64,000 bases of DNA from Gammaproteobacteria bacterium (GTDB taxonomy: Bacteria; Pseudomonadota; Gammaproteobacteria; SZUA-152): positions 81,830 to 145,829 of the forward strand of contig JAOUJW010000009.1 in NCBI GenBank assembly GCA_029882975.1, written 5' to 3'. The translations under genes and the position numbers were made by a program. The notes beneath the pieces were generated by a model. The model saw only the letters and a list, made by a program, of their open reading frames with translations. It made no database searches and had not been told where the DNA came from. Below, piece after piece: positions 1-8,913 of this stretch (position 1 is the first letter of the stretch; each line of letters begins with the position of its first letter).

Positions 1-1
1 C

Positions 2-766
2 TCGGTTGAAATTACGGCTATCGGTGGGGAAATTCTACAGCACGCTCGCTTAATGCTGGAACAGGCCGACGCCATTTCTCAGCTGGCCCTGGCGCATCAA
101 GATCCACTGGCCGGACCATTGCGCATTGGTGCCATTCCCACACTCAGCCCTTACATGATGCCGTTGATACTGATCCCACTCAGAGACAAGCATCCACAAC
201 TGAAACTGGTATTGTCGGAAGAAATGACTCACGTGTTGACACAGCGGTTACGCAATCATGAAATTGATGCTGCGTTGTTAGCTACCCTGGTTAATGAACC
301 GGATTTAACCCAAATCGAATTATTTAAAGAACCCTTCTGGCTGGCTCATCCGAGCAAGCACGAATTCTACCATAAGGAACAAATAACCCTGGATGACCTG
401 AAAAACACCCAATTATTATTGTTGTCCGAAGGCCATTGCCTGGCCAAACAGGCACTGGAATTGTGTCAAACGGATGTCTCGGGAGACATGGCGGACTTGC
501 GTGCCTCCAGCCTGGAAACCCTGTTGCAACTTGTCGGCGCGGGATTTGGTTGCACTCTGGTGCCGGCCTTAGCCATGCGCGGCAGCTGGACCACCGACAG
601 TGGCGTCATTGCCCGTAAGTTGGAACTGCCCCAGGCGTTTCGCACCATTTCACTGGCGTTTCGCAGCAGTTTCCCCAGACGCGAAGCCTTGCACGCTTTG
701 TGTAAGATTCTACTCAGTCAGTTACCCAATACCGTGCAAGCTCTACCGCAAGACTCAAGCTGGTGA
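2..766 (+). CDS. oxyR: OxyR-type LysR-family peroxide sensor/regulator, C-terminal part
   Basis: The gene enters from outside the window and the frame is open from base 2, so the N-terminal helix-turn-helix is missing. What remains is the linker helix plus the periplasmic-binding-protein-like sensor domain of a LysR regulator. The diagnostic feature is the segment GHCLAKQALELC, where two cysteines lie nine residues apart exactly as the redox pair C199/C208 of E. coli OxyR, followed by the conserved RASSLETL motif. In that family H2O2 forms a disulfide between these cysteines and switches DNA binding to activation of catalase, peroxiredoxin and related genes. No target gene is adjacent; the next gene is convergent, 3 bp away. 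The family assignment is strong because both cysteines and their surroundings are kept. Confidence 0.9.
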   Translation, partial: SVEITAIGGEILQHARLMLEQADAISQLALAHQDPLAGPLRIGAIPTLSPYMMPLILIPLRDKHPQLKLVLSEEMTHVLTQRLRNHEIDAALLATLVNEPDLTQIELFKEPFWLAHPSKHEFYHKEQITLDDLKNTQLLLLSEGHCLAKQALELCQTDVSGDMADLRASSLETLLQLVGAGFGCTLVPALAMRGSWTTDSGVIARKLELPQAFRTISLAFRSSFPRREALHALCKILLSQLPNTVQALPQDSSW

Positions 767-769
767 TTG

Positions 770-1369
770 TTACCGATGATCGTTGTACCATTCGATAAAT
801 TCCTTTAAATCCACCAACTCTATATACCCCATTTCGTCGGGCTCCTGAGGCAAACTCCCAACCTCAACGTAACCAATGTTATTGGCACACTCTAACTCTC
901 CCAGAGCGGTTTCCAATATCATCCACATGGCCTCTTCGGATACATCAGCGTTCACATCCTCAAAATTGGGAATACCTATGCGTAATCCCAAGTCGTCGCT
1001 CGTATGGGATATGGGCAGAAACCACATTTCGTCCGGATCGTAGTGAACACCACCAAAACGCGTATAAAAACCAAATCCAATTCCAGTTTTAAAAGCGATG
1101 AAATTCCAATGCGGTAATTTTGGAGCTCGCTCGACCAACTCGATGACGCTGGTAAATTGCTCCACATCACCCTCGGCAGTGATAATCAATTCGCTTTGTG
1201 GTCCCGACTCTGATATCTCAAAAAACAATTTGTCATTGTAACGATGCAGCTGTTCCAGTATTTCGCCCATGATGCCATCGCGATCGGTTTCGTGTCGCGA
1301 TTCTATTCTGCCCAGGTTGTCCTGAAACCAGGACCAAAAAAAATTATGTTGAGCCACTGCCTTATCCAC
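770..1369 (-). CDS. Uncharacterised acidic cytoplasmic protein, about 199 aa
   Basis: I do not recognise a family with confidence. The protein has no signal peptide or membrane segment. It is acidic, with many aromatic residues (HWNFIAFKTG, DEMWFLP) and alternating strand/helix character, and its C-terminal half is rich in Glu/Asp (DVSEEAMWMILETALGELE). Size and composition recall small polymorphic-toxin immunity proteins and DUF695-like proteins, but that is only an impression. The longest frame starts with GTG at 1369 without a clear ribosome-binding site; a second in-frame GTG four codons later is possible. It converges on oxyR with a 3-bp gap and is followed upstream by a 180-bp spacer before acpH, which lies on the same strand. 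Confidence 0.55.
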   Translation of the reverse strand: MDKAVAQHNFFWSWFQDNLGRIESRHETDRDGIMGEILEQLHRYNDKLFFEISESGPQSELIITAEGDVEQFTSVIELVERAPKLPHWNFIAFKTGIGFGFYTRFGGVHYDPDEMWFLPISHTSDDLGLRIGIPNFEDVNADVSEEAMWMILETALGELECANNIGYVEVGSLPQEPDEMGYIELVDLKEFIEWYNDHR

Positions 1370-1547
1370 CTTAGGTAAAGATCCAACGATTCTTCAGTCA
1401 GAATGATATAAAACATTAGTAGCGCTCACGAGTAAATAATACATACTAACTAATGTGACATATTCACACTGCCTGGAATACACATTAGCGCTGATCTAAA
1501 CGCAGTCATCCAGGCAGTTGGCGTCGAGGGGAATGAAACCGAAGTGG

Positions 1548-2126
1548 TCACTGTAATTGACCCACAAACCGGATCAGCTCAGGAAAAAACTGTTGAAAAT
1601 CGTCCTCCAGAGCTTCATAACAGCGATGAAAATCATGGATACCCTGGGCCAGATCGTTTCTATAACGTATTCTTGCGGCAGTTCTTTGTAAGGCGTATTC
1701 GATCCCTCCGTGGCTACGATAAGATTGGAGCATGCCCCCATGGATAATTGCCTGTAGAGTGTGGTGCAAACGCTGCGGGACTTGGTAGGGCAAGTCCTGA
1801 TCCAGCAAGGCAATCCAATGCTGTAGCTGAGCTTCAAATCCTACAGGGGAGAATTCATCCCAATGTATCGCCAAAAAATGATCATAGAAAATATCCACCA
1901 GTATCCCGGAAAAACGGTAACGAGCCTGCTGGATACGCCCACGACTGCGTAAAAAAGTGGGGTGAGAATCGGTGAATTTATCAATTTGACGATGCTGAAA
2001 TATACCTTTTTGCACCAAAATGGGGCATTCCTTCACGGCTTTGCCTTTGACAAAATCGCCCATGAGATTTCCCAGCAATTCATCGCGATTGGGTTGCGCT
2101 AAAAACAAATGTGCCAAAAAATTCAC
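1548..2126 (-). CDS. acpH: Acyl carrier protein phosphodiesterase
   Basis: The start MNFLAHLFLA and the segment GNLMGDFVKG are hallmarks of the AcpH family, which removes the 4'-phosphopantetheine group from holo-ACP. The length of 192 aa is normal. His/Asp residues in the N-terminal third (HLFLA, GDFVKG, HRQIDKFTDSH) match the HD-like metal site of the family, and FYDHFLAIHW continues the conserved core. The enzyme is cytoplasmic and connects to CoA and fatty-acid turnover. The gene stands alone: the gene downstream on this strand is 178 bp away, and the upstream neighbour is a divergent histidine kinase. Confidence 0.88.
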   Translation of the reverse strand: MNFLAHLFLAQPNRDELLGNLMGDFVKGKAVKECPILVQKGIFQHRQIDKFTDSHPTFLRSRGRIQQARYRFSGILVDIFYDHFLAIHWDEFSPVGFEAQLQHWIALLDQDLPYQVPQRLHHTLQAIIHGGMLQSYRSHGGIEYALQRTAARIRYRNDLAQGIHDFHRCYEALEDDFQQFFPELIRFVGQLQ

Positions 2127-2275
2127 AATCCCGGTTGCCTTGTAATTCCCATTTCTGTCCTGTGTTATTCTATTTTTAATCAGTGTATGGTATTCATATT
2201 AACCTGTTTCCCTGGCCCCGGCTCCGATACTCAATGGGCCCAATAAAAACCCCTTTCCCTATATAGGGTGTATTT

Positions 2276-4702
2276 ATGGATATATCCCAAATAAACAGCG
2301 ACTTAAACCTTTTAACCATATTGAATCATGCCGTCAACCAGCATGCGATTATTTCCATGACAGACAAAGATGGCGCCATTATTTATGTCAATGAACTGTT
2401 TTGCCAAGTCAGCGGTTATTCCAAAAAAGAATTATTGGGCAAAAATCATAATGTGGTCCGCTCTCAAGCCCATGACACCAGGTTCTATCAAGATTTATGG
2501 CGTACGATAACCCAAGGCAAAACTTGGGAAGGCGTGATTCAAAATCGTCGCAAAGACGGCCAACCGTACTGGGTACAATCCACCATAGTTCCCATCCTGG
2601 ATAACCACAAAAAACCCATACGGTATATCTCTGTGCGCACGGACGTCACCCAACGGGAACGGATGCGAGACGCCATGGAGCGCATGGCCACTGCCGATAC
2701 CAGCCATGATGCTTTTAACGCCATAGCCAAAGCCATCTGCATCGGCCTGGACTGTCGATCTTGCCTAATAGCTCAATTTGTAACCCAAGATACGCAAACG
2801 CAAATAATCGGCAGCTTCGATCAAACACCGGATGTTGCACCAGCTAACGGCACACTATCCCCCGTTTTGCCACACAGCATTGCGGCTCATCTGCTTAACA
2901 AGGAACTGAGCTTGCTTGTCAACAACGCCGCTCACATGTACCCCGATGATCCCATACTCACCCGGCAAACCAGTGCTCTAATGGCGCAGGCCATACTGGA
3001 TAATAGCAACAAGGTAATCGGACTTATATGCGCCACAAGCGGGCAACCCTTTATTCACTCGGGAACAGAAAACAGTTTGCTTAAGCTGGCCGCCAAACGT
3101 ACCAGCCTGGAGTTACGCCGCGCGGAGTTCGAGCACGTGATACGGGAACGGGAACAGATGCTGGCCGCCGCACAACGTCTGGCTAAACTGGGTAGTTGGA
3201 TCTTGGACTATCGCAACGGGAGTTTACATTGGTCCGAGGAAGTCTACCGAATTTTTGAGTTAGACCCAAAGACCACCACACCATCCTATGAATTGTTTTT
3301 ACAAATGGTACACCCCGACGACCGCGAGCTGGTGCAACAGGCTTACGACAATTCCCTGCAAGACCGGAATGACTATTCCGTTCTGCATCGCTTGTGCCTG
3401 GAGGGAAAGCGCGAAAAATGGCTGCATGAACGCGGCGAAACCAGTTTCGATTCACAAGGTCACCCCATACGCAGCATCGGTTATGTTCACGATGTCACCG
3501 AACGTAAGCTTATAGAGAAAGAGCTCAGGGACAGCGAACAACGCTTTGACATCTCCCAGACCTTTGGCAACATCGGCTCATTTGAATGGAATATAGTGAC
3601 CAACCAGGTACTTTGGTCCACCCAAATGTGGTCCATCCTGGGGTTGGATCGTAGCATCCCACCCAGTTTTGATGCCTATATAGAAAGAGTACATCCTGAC
3701 GACGTCGATATATTGCAAAAAGCTGTTTTACAGTGCGTGGAAACCGCGACGGATGTGGATATAACCTATCGACTGATCCACCCCGGAGGTGAATTACATT
3801 GGGTCCGTGGCCGCGCCAATATCCAACACAATGGCGAAACAAAACGTATGCTGGGTATAATCATAGATATTGATAAACAAAAGCTGGCTGAAGATGAACA
3901 ATCCCGGCTGCAAACACAACTGCAGCAGGCGCAAAAAATGGAATCCATCGGCCAACTCGCTGCCGGTATTGCTCATGATTTCAATAATATGCTCTCAACT
4001 ATAGTGGGTTATACGGATTTGTGCAAAGAACTATATGTGGATCCGCAAAGCAAACCCGCCCAGTATCTAAATGAAGTTTTGAAAGCGGCAGAACAGGGAC
4101 GTAATCTGGTCCAACAGATGCTGACTTTTGGCCGAGCTGCACCGGGTCATCGCAAAGCCGTACTCGCCGGGCGTTTGTTGAAGGAAATCTGCAAACTGCT
4201 CCACGCAACCTTGCCATCCCGAATTGCTTTGAAACCCCAAGTAGAGCAGGAATGCCACGTGTTAAGCGATCCGGTACAATTGCACCAGGTGGTCACCAAT
4301 CTGATATTGAACGCCAGAGACGCTCTGGGACCCCATGGAGACATCCGTTTGATCTTGCTACCTAAAACCTATATTGAGGGAACATGCAGTAGCTGTGCAC
4401 AACCGTTCCGAGGTGATTTTGTGGAAATATGTGTAGAAGACAATGGTCACGGAATCTCAGAGGACAACCTGACACATATATTTGAACCGTTTTTTTCCAC
4501 CAAACAAATGGGAAAAGGCAGCGGCATGGGCTTACCCATGGTACATGGCATTTTGCATCAGCAGGACAACCACATCATTGTGGAATCGCAACTGGGCCAA
4601 GGCACAAAATTTCGACTGTTTCTACAACCGGCTTTAGAAAACGAAACAACGATAACACCGACCAAAACCGAGAAACCGCTGCCGCAGACCGTTAGCGAGT
4701 AG
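2276..4702 (+). CDS. Soluble triple-PAS/GAF sensor histidine kinase
   Basis: This 808-aa kinase has no membrane segment. Domains in order are PAS (about residues 20-120, with DKDGAIIYVNELFC and the PAC end ISVRTDVTQRE), a GAF-like region (about 140-285), a second PAS (300-420), a third PAS (430-545), HisKA with the phosphoacceptor His567 in AAGIAHDFNN, and HATPase with N box NLILNARDAL, G1 VEDNGHGI, F box FEPFFSTK and G2 GSGMGLPMV. There is no receiver domain and no response regulator beside it, so its partner is encoded elsewhere. A CSSC motif near residue 704 lies between the N and G1 boxes; it could be a small metal- or redox-active insertion. ATG follows a short leader after the divergent acpH. 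A 17-bp minisatellite follows the stop codon. Confidence 0.9.
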   Translation: MDISQINSDLNLLTILNHAVNQHAIISMTDKDGAIIYVNELFCQVSGYSKKELLGKNHNVVRSQAHDTRFYQDLWRTITQGKTWEGVIQNRRKDGQPYWVQSTIVPILDNHKKPIRYISVRTDVTQRERMRDAMERMATADTSHDAFNAIAKAICIGLDCRSCLIAQFVTQDTQTQIIGSFDQTPDVAPANGTLSPVLPHSIAAHLLNKELSLLVNNAAHMYPDDPILTRQTSALMAQAILDNSNKVIGLICATSGQPFIHSGTENSLLKLAAKRTSLELRRAEFEHVIREREQMLAAAQRLAKLGSWILDYRNGSLHWSEEVYRIFELDPKTTTPSYELFLQMVHPDDRELVQQAYDNSLQDRNDYSVLHRLCLEGKREKWLHERGETSFDSQGHPIRSIGYVHDVTERKLIEKELRDSEQRFDISQTFGNIGSFEWNIVTNQVLWSTQMWSILGLDRSIPPSFDAYIERVHPDDVDILQKAVLQCVETATDVDITYRLIHPGGELHWVRGRANIQHNGETKRMLGIIIDIDKQKLAEDEQSRLQTQLQQAQKMESIGQLAAGIAHDFNNMLSTIVGYTDLCKELYVDPQSKPAQYLNEVLKAAEQGRNLVQQMLTFGRAAPGHRKAVLAGRLLKEICKLLHATLPSRIALKPQVEQECHVLSDPVQLHQVVTNLILNARDALGPHGDIRLILLPKTYIEGTCSSCAQPFRGDFVEICVEDNGHGISEDNLTHIFEPFFSTKQMGKGSGMGLPMVHGILHQQDNHIIVESQLGQGTKFRLFLQPALENETTITPTKTEKPLPQTVSE

Positions 4703-4716
4703 TGAGTCTTTAGCTA

Positions 4717-4801
4717 AAGAGCCCTCAGCGCGTAAGAGCCCTCAGCGCGTAAGAGCCCTCAGCGCGTAAGAGCCCTCAGCGCATAAGAGCCCTTTGCGCA
4801 C
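4717..4801. repeat. 17-bp tandem repeat, five units
   Basis: The unit aagagccctcagcgcgt is repeated head to tail from 4717: three identical copies, a fourth with one change (cat for cgt) and a fifth that diverges more (ctttgcgcac), followed by a partial aagccct. It fills the gap between the convergent kinase and exported-protein genes and touches neither reading frame. The palindrome ctttagctaaag (4708-4719) overlaps the first unit and may be the original terminator-like element from which the array grew. Confidence 0.9.
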
Positions 4802-4806
4802 AAGCC

Positions 4807-5595
4807 CTATAATTCCAATTTACGGTCTATTTCCTTCGCCATGGCGTCAGCCTCCTTGAGGTGTTTACCCTTGGGATGGGAACGTTTATAACCGTTGATT
4901 TCTTGCCTTGCTTTTTTCAACCAATGCAGTTTGGAACCGGGCTTATCGGCTTTCTTGTATTTATCCCAAGCATCGGTCACGTATTTAAAATCGCCATCGT
5001 CTTTTTGCACTTTGGCGATCACTGTCCATTTGTCCACCAAAGCTTGAAATTGTACATTGCCGGGATAGGCTTTTAATATGTCCTGCAAAGAATCCAACAC
5101 ACCCACCGCATTCTGATCCTCATCAGAGTAAATACGCAGTAATTGCTCTTTAGGATCACTCAAAGCGACCATGCCACGAAAGCTGCTACCCCAATACAGA
5201 GCCACATCCAACAAGGATGCAGGGTCCGGTTTCTCTTCGAAACTGACCCGTACCATGTCCTTTTTCCCGTCCACAGGAGTAACCACCGGGCTGAGCCGAT
5301 TGTTTCGGGCCGGTACATCAAAAGGATGCGATACAAACTCCATGCGGTTGGTATCCAGGTCTTTTTGGTAAACCAACAGCTCCAACGGCTTGTCTCCCGG
5401 CGGAATTACCGGAATCTCAGCAAAGTGTCTATAAAACACATCCCAATGTTTGAAACTTTTGACTCGAACATAGTCACCGCCCTGGGTCGCATATACGCCA
5501 TAGGCTTTTATTGTGGACAGTTCCGCGGCCTTTCCTGCGCTAACAAAACCACACAACAAAATTCCACCCACAACCAACCAAAGCTGCTCTTTCAT
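4807..5595 (-). CDS. Exported protein of unknown function, 262 aa
   Basis: The N-terminus MKEQLWLVVGGILLCGFVSA is a Sec signal peptide with probable cleavage after GKA-A. The mature part has a beta-rich N-terminal half (YGVYATQGGDYVRVKSFKHW) and a helical, strongly charged C-terminal half rich in Lys, Asp and Trp (DAWDKYKKADKPGSK), suggesting a periplasmic two-domain protein. I do not recognise the family. ATG at 5595 is preceded by AGGATAATGTT, a good ribosome-binding site. This initiation region is exactly duplicated upstream (see 5588-5627). The gene is convergent with the PAS kinase across the 17-bp repeats. Confidence 0.75.
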   Translation of the reverse strand: MKEQLWLVVGGILLCGFVSAGKAAELSTIKAYGVYATQGGDYVRVKSFKHWDVFYRHFAEIPVIPPGDKPLELLVYQKDLDTNRMEFVSHPFDVPARNNRLSPVVTPVDGKKDMVRVSFEEKPDPASLLDVALYWGSSFRGMVALSDPKEQLLRIYSDEDQNAVGVLDSLQDILKAYPGNVQFQALVDKWTVIAKVQKDDGDFKYVTDAWDKYKKADKPGSKLHWLKKARQEINGYKRSHPKGKHLKEADAMAKEIDRKLEL

Positions 5596-5627
5596 AACAT
5601 TATCCTATCTTTCATAACATTATCCTA
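5588..5627 (-). repeat. Perfect 20-bp tandem duplication of a translation start region
   Basis: Two identical 20-bp units (5588-5607 and 5608-5627) each read, on the minus strand, TAGGATAATGTTATGAAAGA: Shine-Dalgarno, spacer, ATG and two codons. The inner copy is the start of the exported protein gene. The outer copy starts a seven-codon frame (MKDRIML) at 5615 whose TGA (5594-5592) overlaps the real ATG as ATGA. This is the arrangement of a translationally coupled leader peptide. Confidence 0.85.
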
Positions 5628-5695
5628 ATAGACTGATATTAACTGTTATCACAGTTTAACTGCATCCCCGGGAAAGGCAACCGAAGCGCCTGCGC

Positions 5696-7243
5696 CTATT
5701 TTCCCAAAGACTCCCATACATGTTCCGCAAACCCGACACCCGCTTCTGCAAAATAGTTATACGCATCGTCAGCGCCCGCCTCCAACACTGAGACCACATC
5801 CTCCGGAAACACGCCCGTGGCGCTCACCCGTCCTTTGTAGCCCCGTTTACGCAATTGAATAACAGCGGCCCTGTTAGCTGCGACGTCCGGCATCGCCAGC
5901 ATGATAGCTTCCACACTATCGAGGTTTATATTGCTCCACAAGTCCGAATCTTCTGCGTCAGCATATAAGACACGACGTCCTGCACTACGATGTTTCTCCA
6001 CCTTACCCGGATCCGAGTCCAGGCCGATGACACGCATTTGACGTTGGTTGAGAAAATCATAAGCCCCTGTACCCACACGCCCCATCCCGACAATCATCAG
6101 ATTCGAGCTGCCAATGGATATGGGCACATCATCCGGATGCCGTCGAGCCAGTTCAAATCGACAAAGCAGCGAAGCGTAGCGATCGTATAGAGTATGGGCT
6201 AAGCGATTAGCCGGAGCCGCCACCACAAAGGACAGGGCCACTACCACTGCCAACAGCACCAACCAGTCGTTCCCCAGCCAGCCGTTGTCTACCGCCACGT
6301 TGGCTGCGATCAACCCAAACTCACTAAAAGTGGTCAAACTTAAGCCTGCCAATAACGCGGTGCGCGCCCTTACCCCAAAGGACAGCAACACAAAAAAGAA
6401 TAGAACCATTTTCACCGGCAGCAGTAGCAACAGTAACAGCCCGAAACCAAAAGTCTCCCAAGTAGGGATGCCGGACATACCAATCTGTAGAAAAAAGCCA
6501 ATGAGGAAAATCTCTTTTAACCCCCACAAGGCGTTGGACAACTCCGATGCCCGGTCATGCCCGGCCAACAACACCCCCAAAACCACGGCCCCCAATTCTG
6601 CACTCAAACCCAGCGCGTGAAACCCGGCTCCACCTGCGACTAAAGCCAAAACCAAACCAAACAGGAGCATCAAATCGTCGTGACCACTTAAGTCCAACAA
6701 CTTATGAATAAGACCACGGAGCAAGGGTAAGGCGAATATCAACAACGCCCAGGGTGAGGGCATTTGTCCACTGGCGGTACTTAAAAAAGCCACCGCCACC
6801 AGATCCTGCATAATCAAAATACCAATAGCAACACGACCGTGAAAGGCGCGCAGCTCACGCTTTTCTTCCAACACTTTGGCTGCCACAACCGTACTGGAAA
6901 AACTCAGCGCTAAGGCGATAACTACGGAAGTGGTCCAACTGCTCCCCACAGAGAAATACACCAAAACACTTACGAAAGCTGAAAAAACCACCATATGCAA
7001 CAAGGTGCCCAGCAACACCTCGGACCTGGCCACGTTCTTCAAACGCAGTTTCAGGCCCACGCTGAATAACAACAGCAAAACCCCTGTCTCCGCCACGTGT
7101 TTGATCATGTCGCTGCCGGATATCCCGTATCCATTTAGAGCAAATCCGGCCACCAAATACCCTACCAATGGTGGCAGACCGATGGAGCGTGCTGTCAATC
7201 CCATGAGGAACGCAATGGCTATATATATCGTGAACACTTGCAC
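5696..7243 (-). CDS. CPA2-family cation:proton antiporter with RCK/TrkA-N domain (Kef/YbaL type)
   Basis: This inner-membrane antiporter has about 12 hydrophobic segments over residues 1-370 (it begins MQVFTIYIAIAFLMGL) with the CPA2 signatures GYLVAGFALNG and LALSFSSTVVAAKVLEE. A cytoplasmic TrkA-N/RCK nucleotide-binding domain follows, with the Rossmann motif GMGRVGTG at about residue 386 and an acidic strand end (GLDSDPGK). At 515 aa it is shorter than KefB/KefC (about 600 aa), having only one RCK lobe. Homologues exchange K+ or Na+ for H+ under ligand or thiol control. It is monocistronic and divergent from the TudS-like gene 94 bp away. The exact ion is not deducible. Confidence 0.87.
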   Translation of the reverse strand: MQVFTIYIAIAFLMGLTARSIGLPPLVGYLVAGFALNGYGISGSDMIKHVAETGVLLLLFSVGLKLRLKNVARSEVLLGTLLHMVVFSAFVSVLVYFSVGSSWTTSVVIALALSFSSTVVAAKVLEEKRELRAFHGRVAIGILIMQDLVAVAFLSTASGQMPSPWALLIFALPLLRGLIHKLLDLSGHDDLMLLFGLVLALVAGGAGFHALGLSAELGAVVLGVLLAGHDRASELSNALWGLKEIFLIGFFLQIGMSGIPTWETFGFGLLLLLLLPVKMVLFFFVLLSFGVRARTALLAGLSLTTFSEFGLIAANVAVDNGWLGNDWLVLLAVVVALSFVVAAPANRLAHTLYDRYASLLCRFELARRHPDDVPISIGSSNLMIVGMGRVGTGAYDFLNQRQMRVIGLDSDPGKVEKHRSAGRRVLYADAEDSDLWSNINLDSVEAIMLAMPDVAANRAAVIQLRKRGYKGRVSATGVFPEDVVSVLEAGADDAYNYFAEAGVGFAEHVWESLGK

Positions 7244-7337
7244 CTTCCCAGTGTGAGTTTATAATCCAGTGGATTCATACAGTGTCACGAATTCCACAAC
7301 TAAAAGTCAACCAACAGCCAGTGGCTGGGAGCACTTT

Positions 7338-8033
7338 ATGGCGAACCGGCCATCTATTGCCGTGAGCAGTTGTTTACTGGGTCACAACGTGCGTTATGAT
7401 GGCAGCAACAGACACTGCCGCATCGTCACAGATATTTTAGCCTCGCAAATGGAATTTATCCCTCAATGCCCGGAGGTGGGACTGGGGATGGGCTCCCCAC
7501 GACCTACCATCGGCTTGTATCAATACAAACAAACCTTGCGGTTGCTGCGTAATCCGGACTACTACGACTTTACCGACGCAATGGACCAATATGCGCGGGT
7601 GTCGCTGCAAAAGCTCTCGAAGATAGATGGTTATATATTTAAAAAAGGCTCCCCCAGTTGCGGGCCCTGGCAAGTACCGGTGTACCAAATGGGCAAGCCG
7701 GATCCTGTAGGACAAAGCGCCGGCCGGTATGCGGCTGCTTTTAAACAAACCTACCCGTGGATACCCGTTACCACCGAAGTGAGCCTGCAAAATCGCGACA
7801 TCTTGGAGAACTTCACGCTTCGCGTACAGACACTATATCGCTGGCACCAGAGCGAACCCATCGACCTGGGCACATTGAGACAATTTCACAGTGACTATAC
7901 AAAGCAACTGCCTTTGAATGAGCTACACCGGACACAGCTAAACACTTTAGTTGAGCAAGCCACCGGAGAAACATTAACATCTGTCCGGGCTGTGTATTTG
8001 CAACGGCTTATGGACGCACTGGCACCGGAATAA
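7338..8033 (+). CDS. DUF523 (TudS-type) iron-sulfur protein with short DUF1722-like tail
   Basis: The protein carries three conserved Cys contexts of the DUF523/TudS family: SSCLLG near the N-terminus, QCPEVGLGMGSPRP, and KKGSPSCGPW. These ligate a [4Fe-4S] cluster that desulfurises 2-thiouracil in characterised members. The last 65 residues (LRQFHSDYTKQLPL) resemble the beginning of DUF1722, usually about 120 aa and fused to DUF523, so the tail looks shortened. I chose ATG at 7338, with tgggag a few bases upstream, because it places MANRPSIAVSSCLLG as in relatives. The frame is open to 7269, which would add 23 atypical residues. The physiological substrate is not known; thiopyrimidine detoxification or sulfur salvage is the best inference. 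Confidence 0.82.
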   Translation: MANRPSIAVSSCLLGHNVRYDGSNRHCRIVTDILASQMEFIPQCPEVGLGMGSPRPTIGLYQYKQTLRLLRNPDYYDFTDAMDQYARVSLQKLSKIDGYIFKKGSPSCGPWQVPVYQMGKPDPVGQSAGRYAAAFKQTYPWIPVTTEVSLQNRDILENFTLRVQTLYRWHQSEPIDLGTLRQFHSDYTKQLPLNELHRTQLNTLVEQATGETLTSVRAVYLQRLMDALAPE

Positions 8034-8162
8034 TTTCATATTTCTCTAACATTCCCACAGTTCCATGGGTATTATTTTTCGATTTTTATTCGCCCCCAAC
8101 CCTTTAAGAATTTTGATCCGGCCCGATACAGGGCTTAACTGGTGTAACAGCGAGGACCGAAT

Positions 8163-8873
8163 ATGAGGTTGTTGGTCAGGTTTTTTCCGGGAAAATCGCC
8201 AAAATCCGGATTACACAGCGGCATCGCCGTAGCATTGGCGATAGCGATAACGATGGTGTTTAGTGCATCTGCTCACGCCGTGGAACACGCAGGATTCAAC
8301 ACGCTGGAATACGTTGACTCCGAGCTAATCATTAAACACAATCTAGCCGAAGTCAGCAGTTCGATATTCAATAAGGCTAAAAACGAGCTGAATGACACTG
8401 GGTCCGGAAGCTGTGTAGGGACCACCTACCGTTTCGATCTGCAAGGTCAATTGGTCAGCACTCACCTGAATCGTCTCAATGGTTACTGGCAAAGTCTGTA
8501 TGAAAATGGCCGGCTGGTGGACTACGCCTTCGTAAATTCCGATACGGGCGAAGTGCAAAAACAAAGCGAAAAGCTTGACCCAAACAAATTCAAAAAACAA
8601 TTGCAAATGATGCGCAAGGTCCTGGAACAGACCATGTCCAATAAATTGGCCATCGCCGGGAATCACAAGCGCTATTTTTACGACCCCTGCTTTAACCTGG
8701 ACGGACTGTATCAAATGGAACTGGTGGAAAGTGGACCTTACGGGCCGAAATATGCAAAAGCTTATTTGATCAAAAAAGGGAAGAACCCACAAAGCCCCGA
8801 GATTTTGTATATTTACTTTGACTATAAACAACAGCAAGTGGCTGACAATTCAGCCGCTATTCCTGCCCCCTAA
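8163..8873 (+). CDS. Exported protein of unknown function, 236 aa
   Basis: The N-terminus has a basic stretch (VRFFPGKSPKSG) and then a hydrophobic core (IAVALAIAITMVFSASAHA) ending in an AHA-V signal-peptidase site. The mature protein is moderately basic, with repeated aromatic segments (LNGYWQSLYENGRLVDYAFV) and two or three cysteines that could form periplasmic disulfides (GSCVGTTY, YDPCFNL). I do not recognise the family. It lies 129 bp downstream of the TudS-like gene and is followed at once by a strong rho-independent terminator, so it is the end of its transcript. Confidence 0.7.
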   Translation: MRLLVRFFPGKSPKSGLHSGIAVALAIAITMVFSASAHAVEHAGFNTLEYVDSELIIKHNLAEVSSSIFNKAKNELNDTGSGSCVGTTYRFDLQGQLVSTHLNRLNGYWQSLYENGRLVDYAFVNSDTGEVQKQSEKLDPNKFKKQLQMMRKVLEQTMSNKLAIAGNHKRYFYDPCFNLDGLYQMELVESGPYGPKYAKAYLIKKGKNPQSPEILYIYFDYKQQQVADNSAAIPAP

Positions 8874-8879
8874 GAGCTG

Positions 8880-8913
8880 ATCGCCATGCAGTAGTGCATG
8901 GCGATTATTTTAT
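8880..8913 (+). terminator. Rho-independent terminator after the 8163-8873 gene
   Basis: An 11-bp perfect stem (8880-8890 with 8895-8905, atcgccatgca/tgcatggcgat) closes on the tetraloop gtag and is followed by tattttatt on the plus strand. The hairpin ends just before the last codons of the convergent permease gene, so it may insulate both transcripts. Confidence 0.85.

Noticed and set aside
4717..4801. Possible CRISPR or attachment-site array at the 17-bp repeats
   Set aside because: Direct tandem units without spacers; a simple minisatellite.
8163..8873. Lipoprotein assignment for the exported protein
   Set aside because: The signal peptide ends in AHA-V without a Cys at the lipobox, so ordinary signal-peptidase cleavage is more likely.
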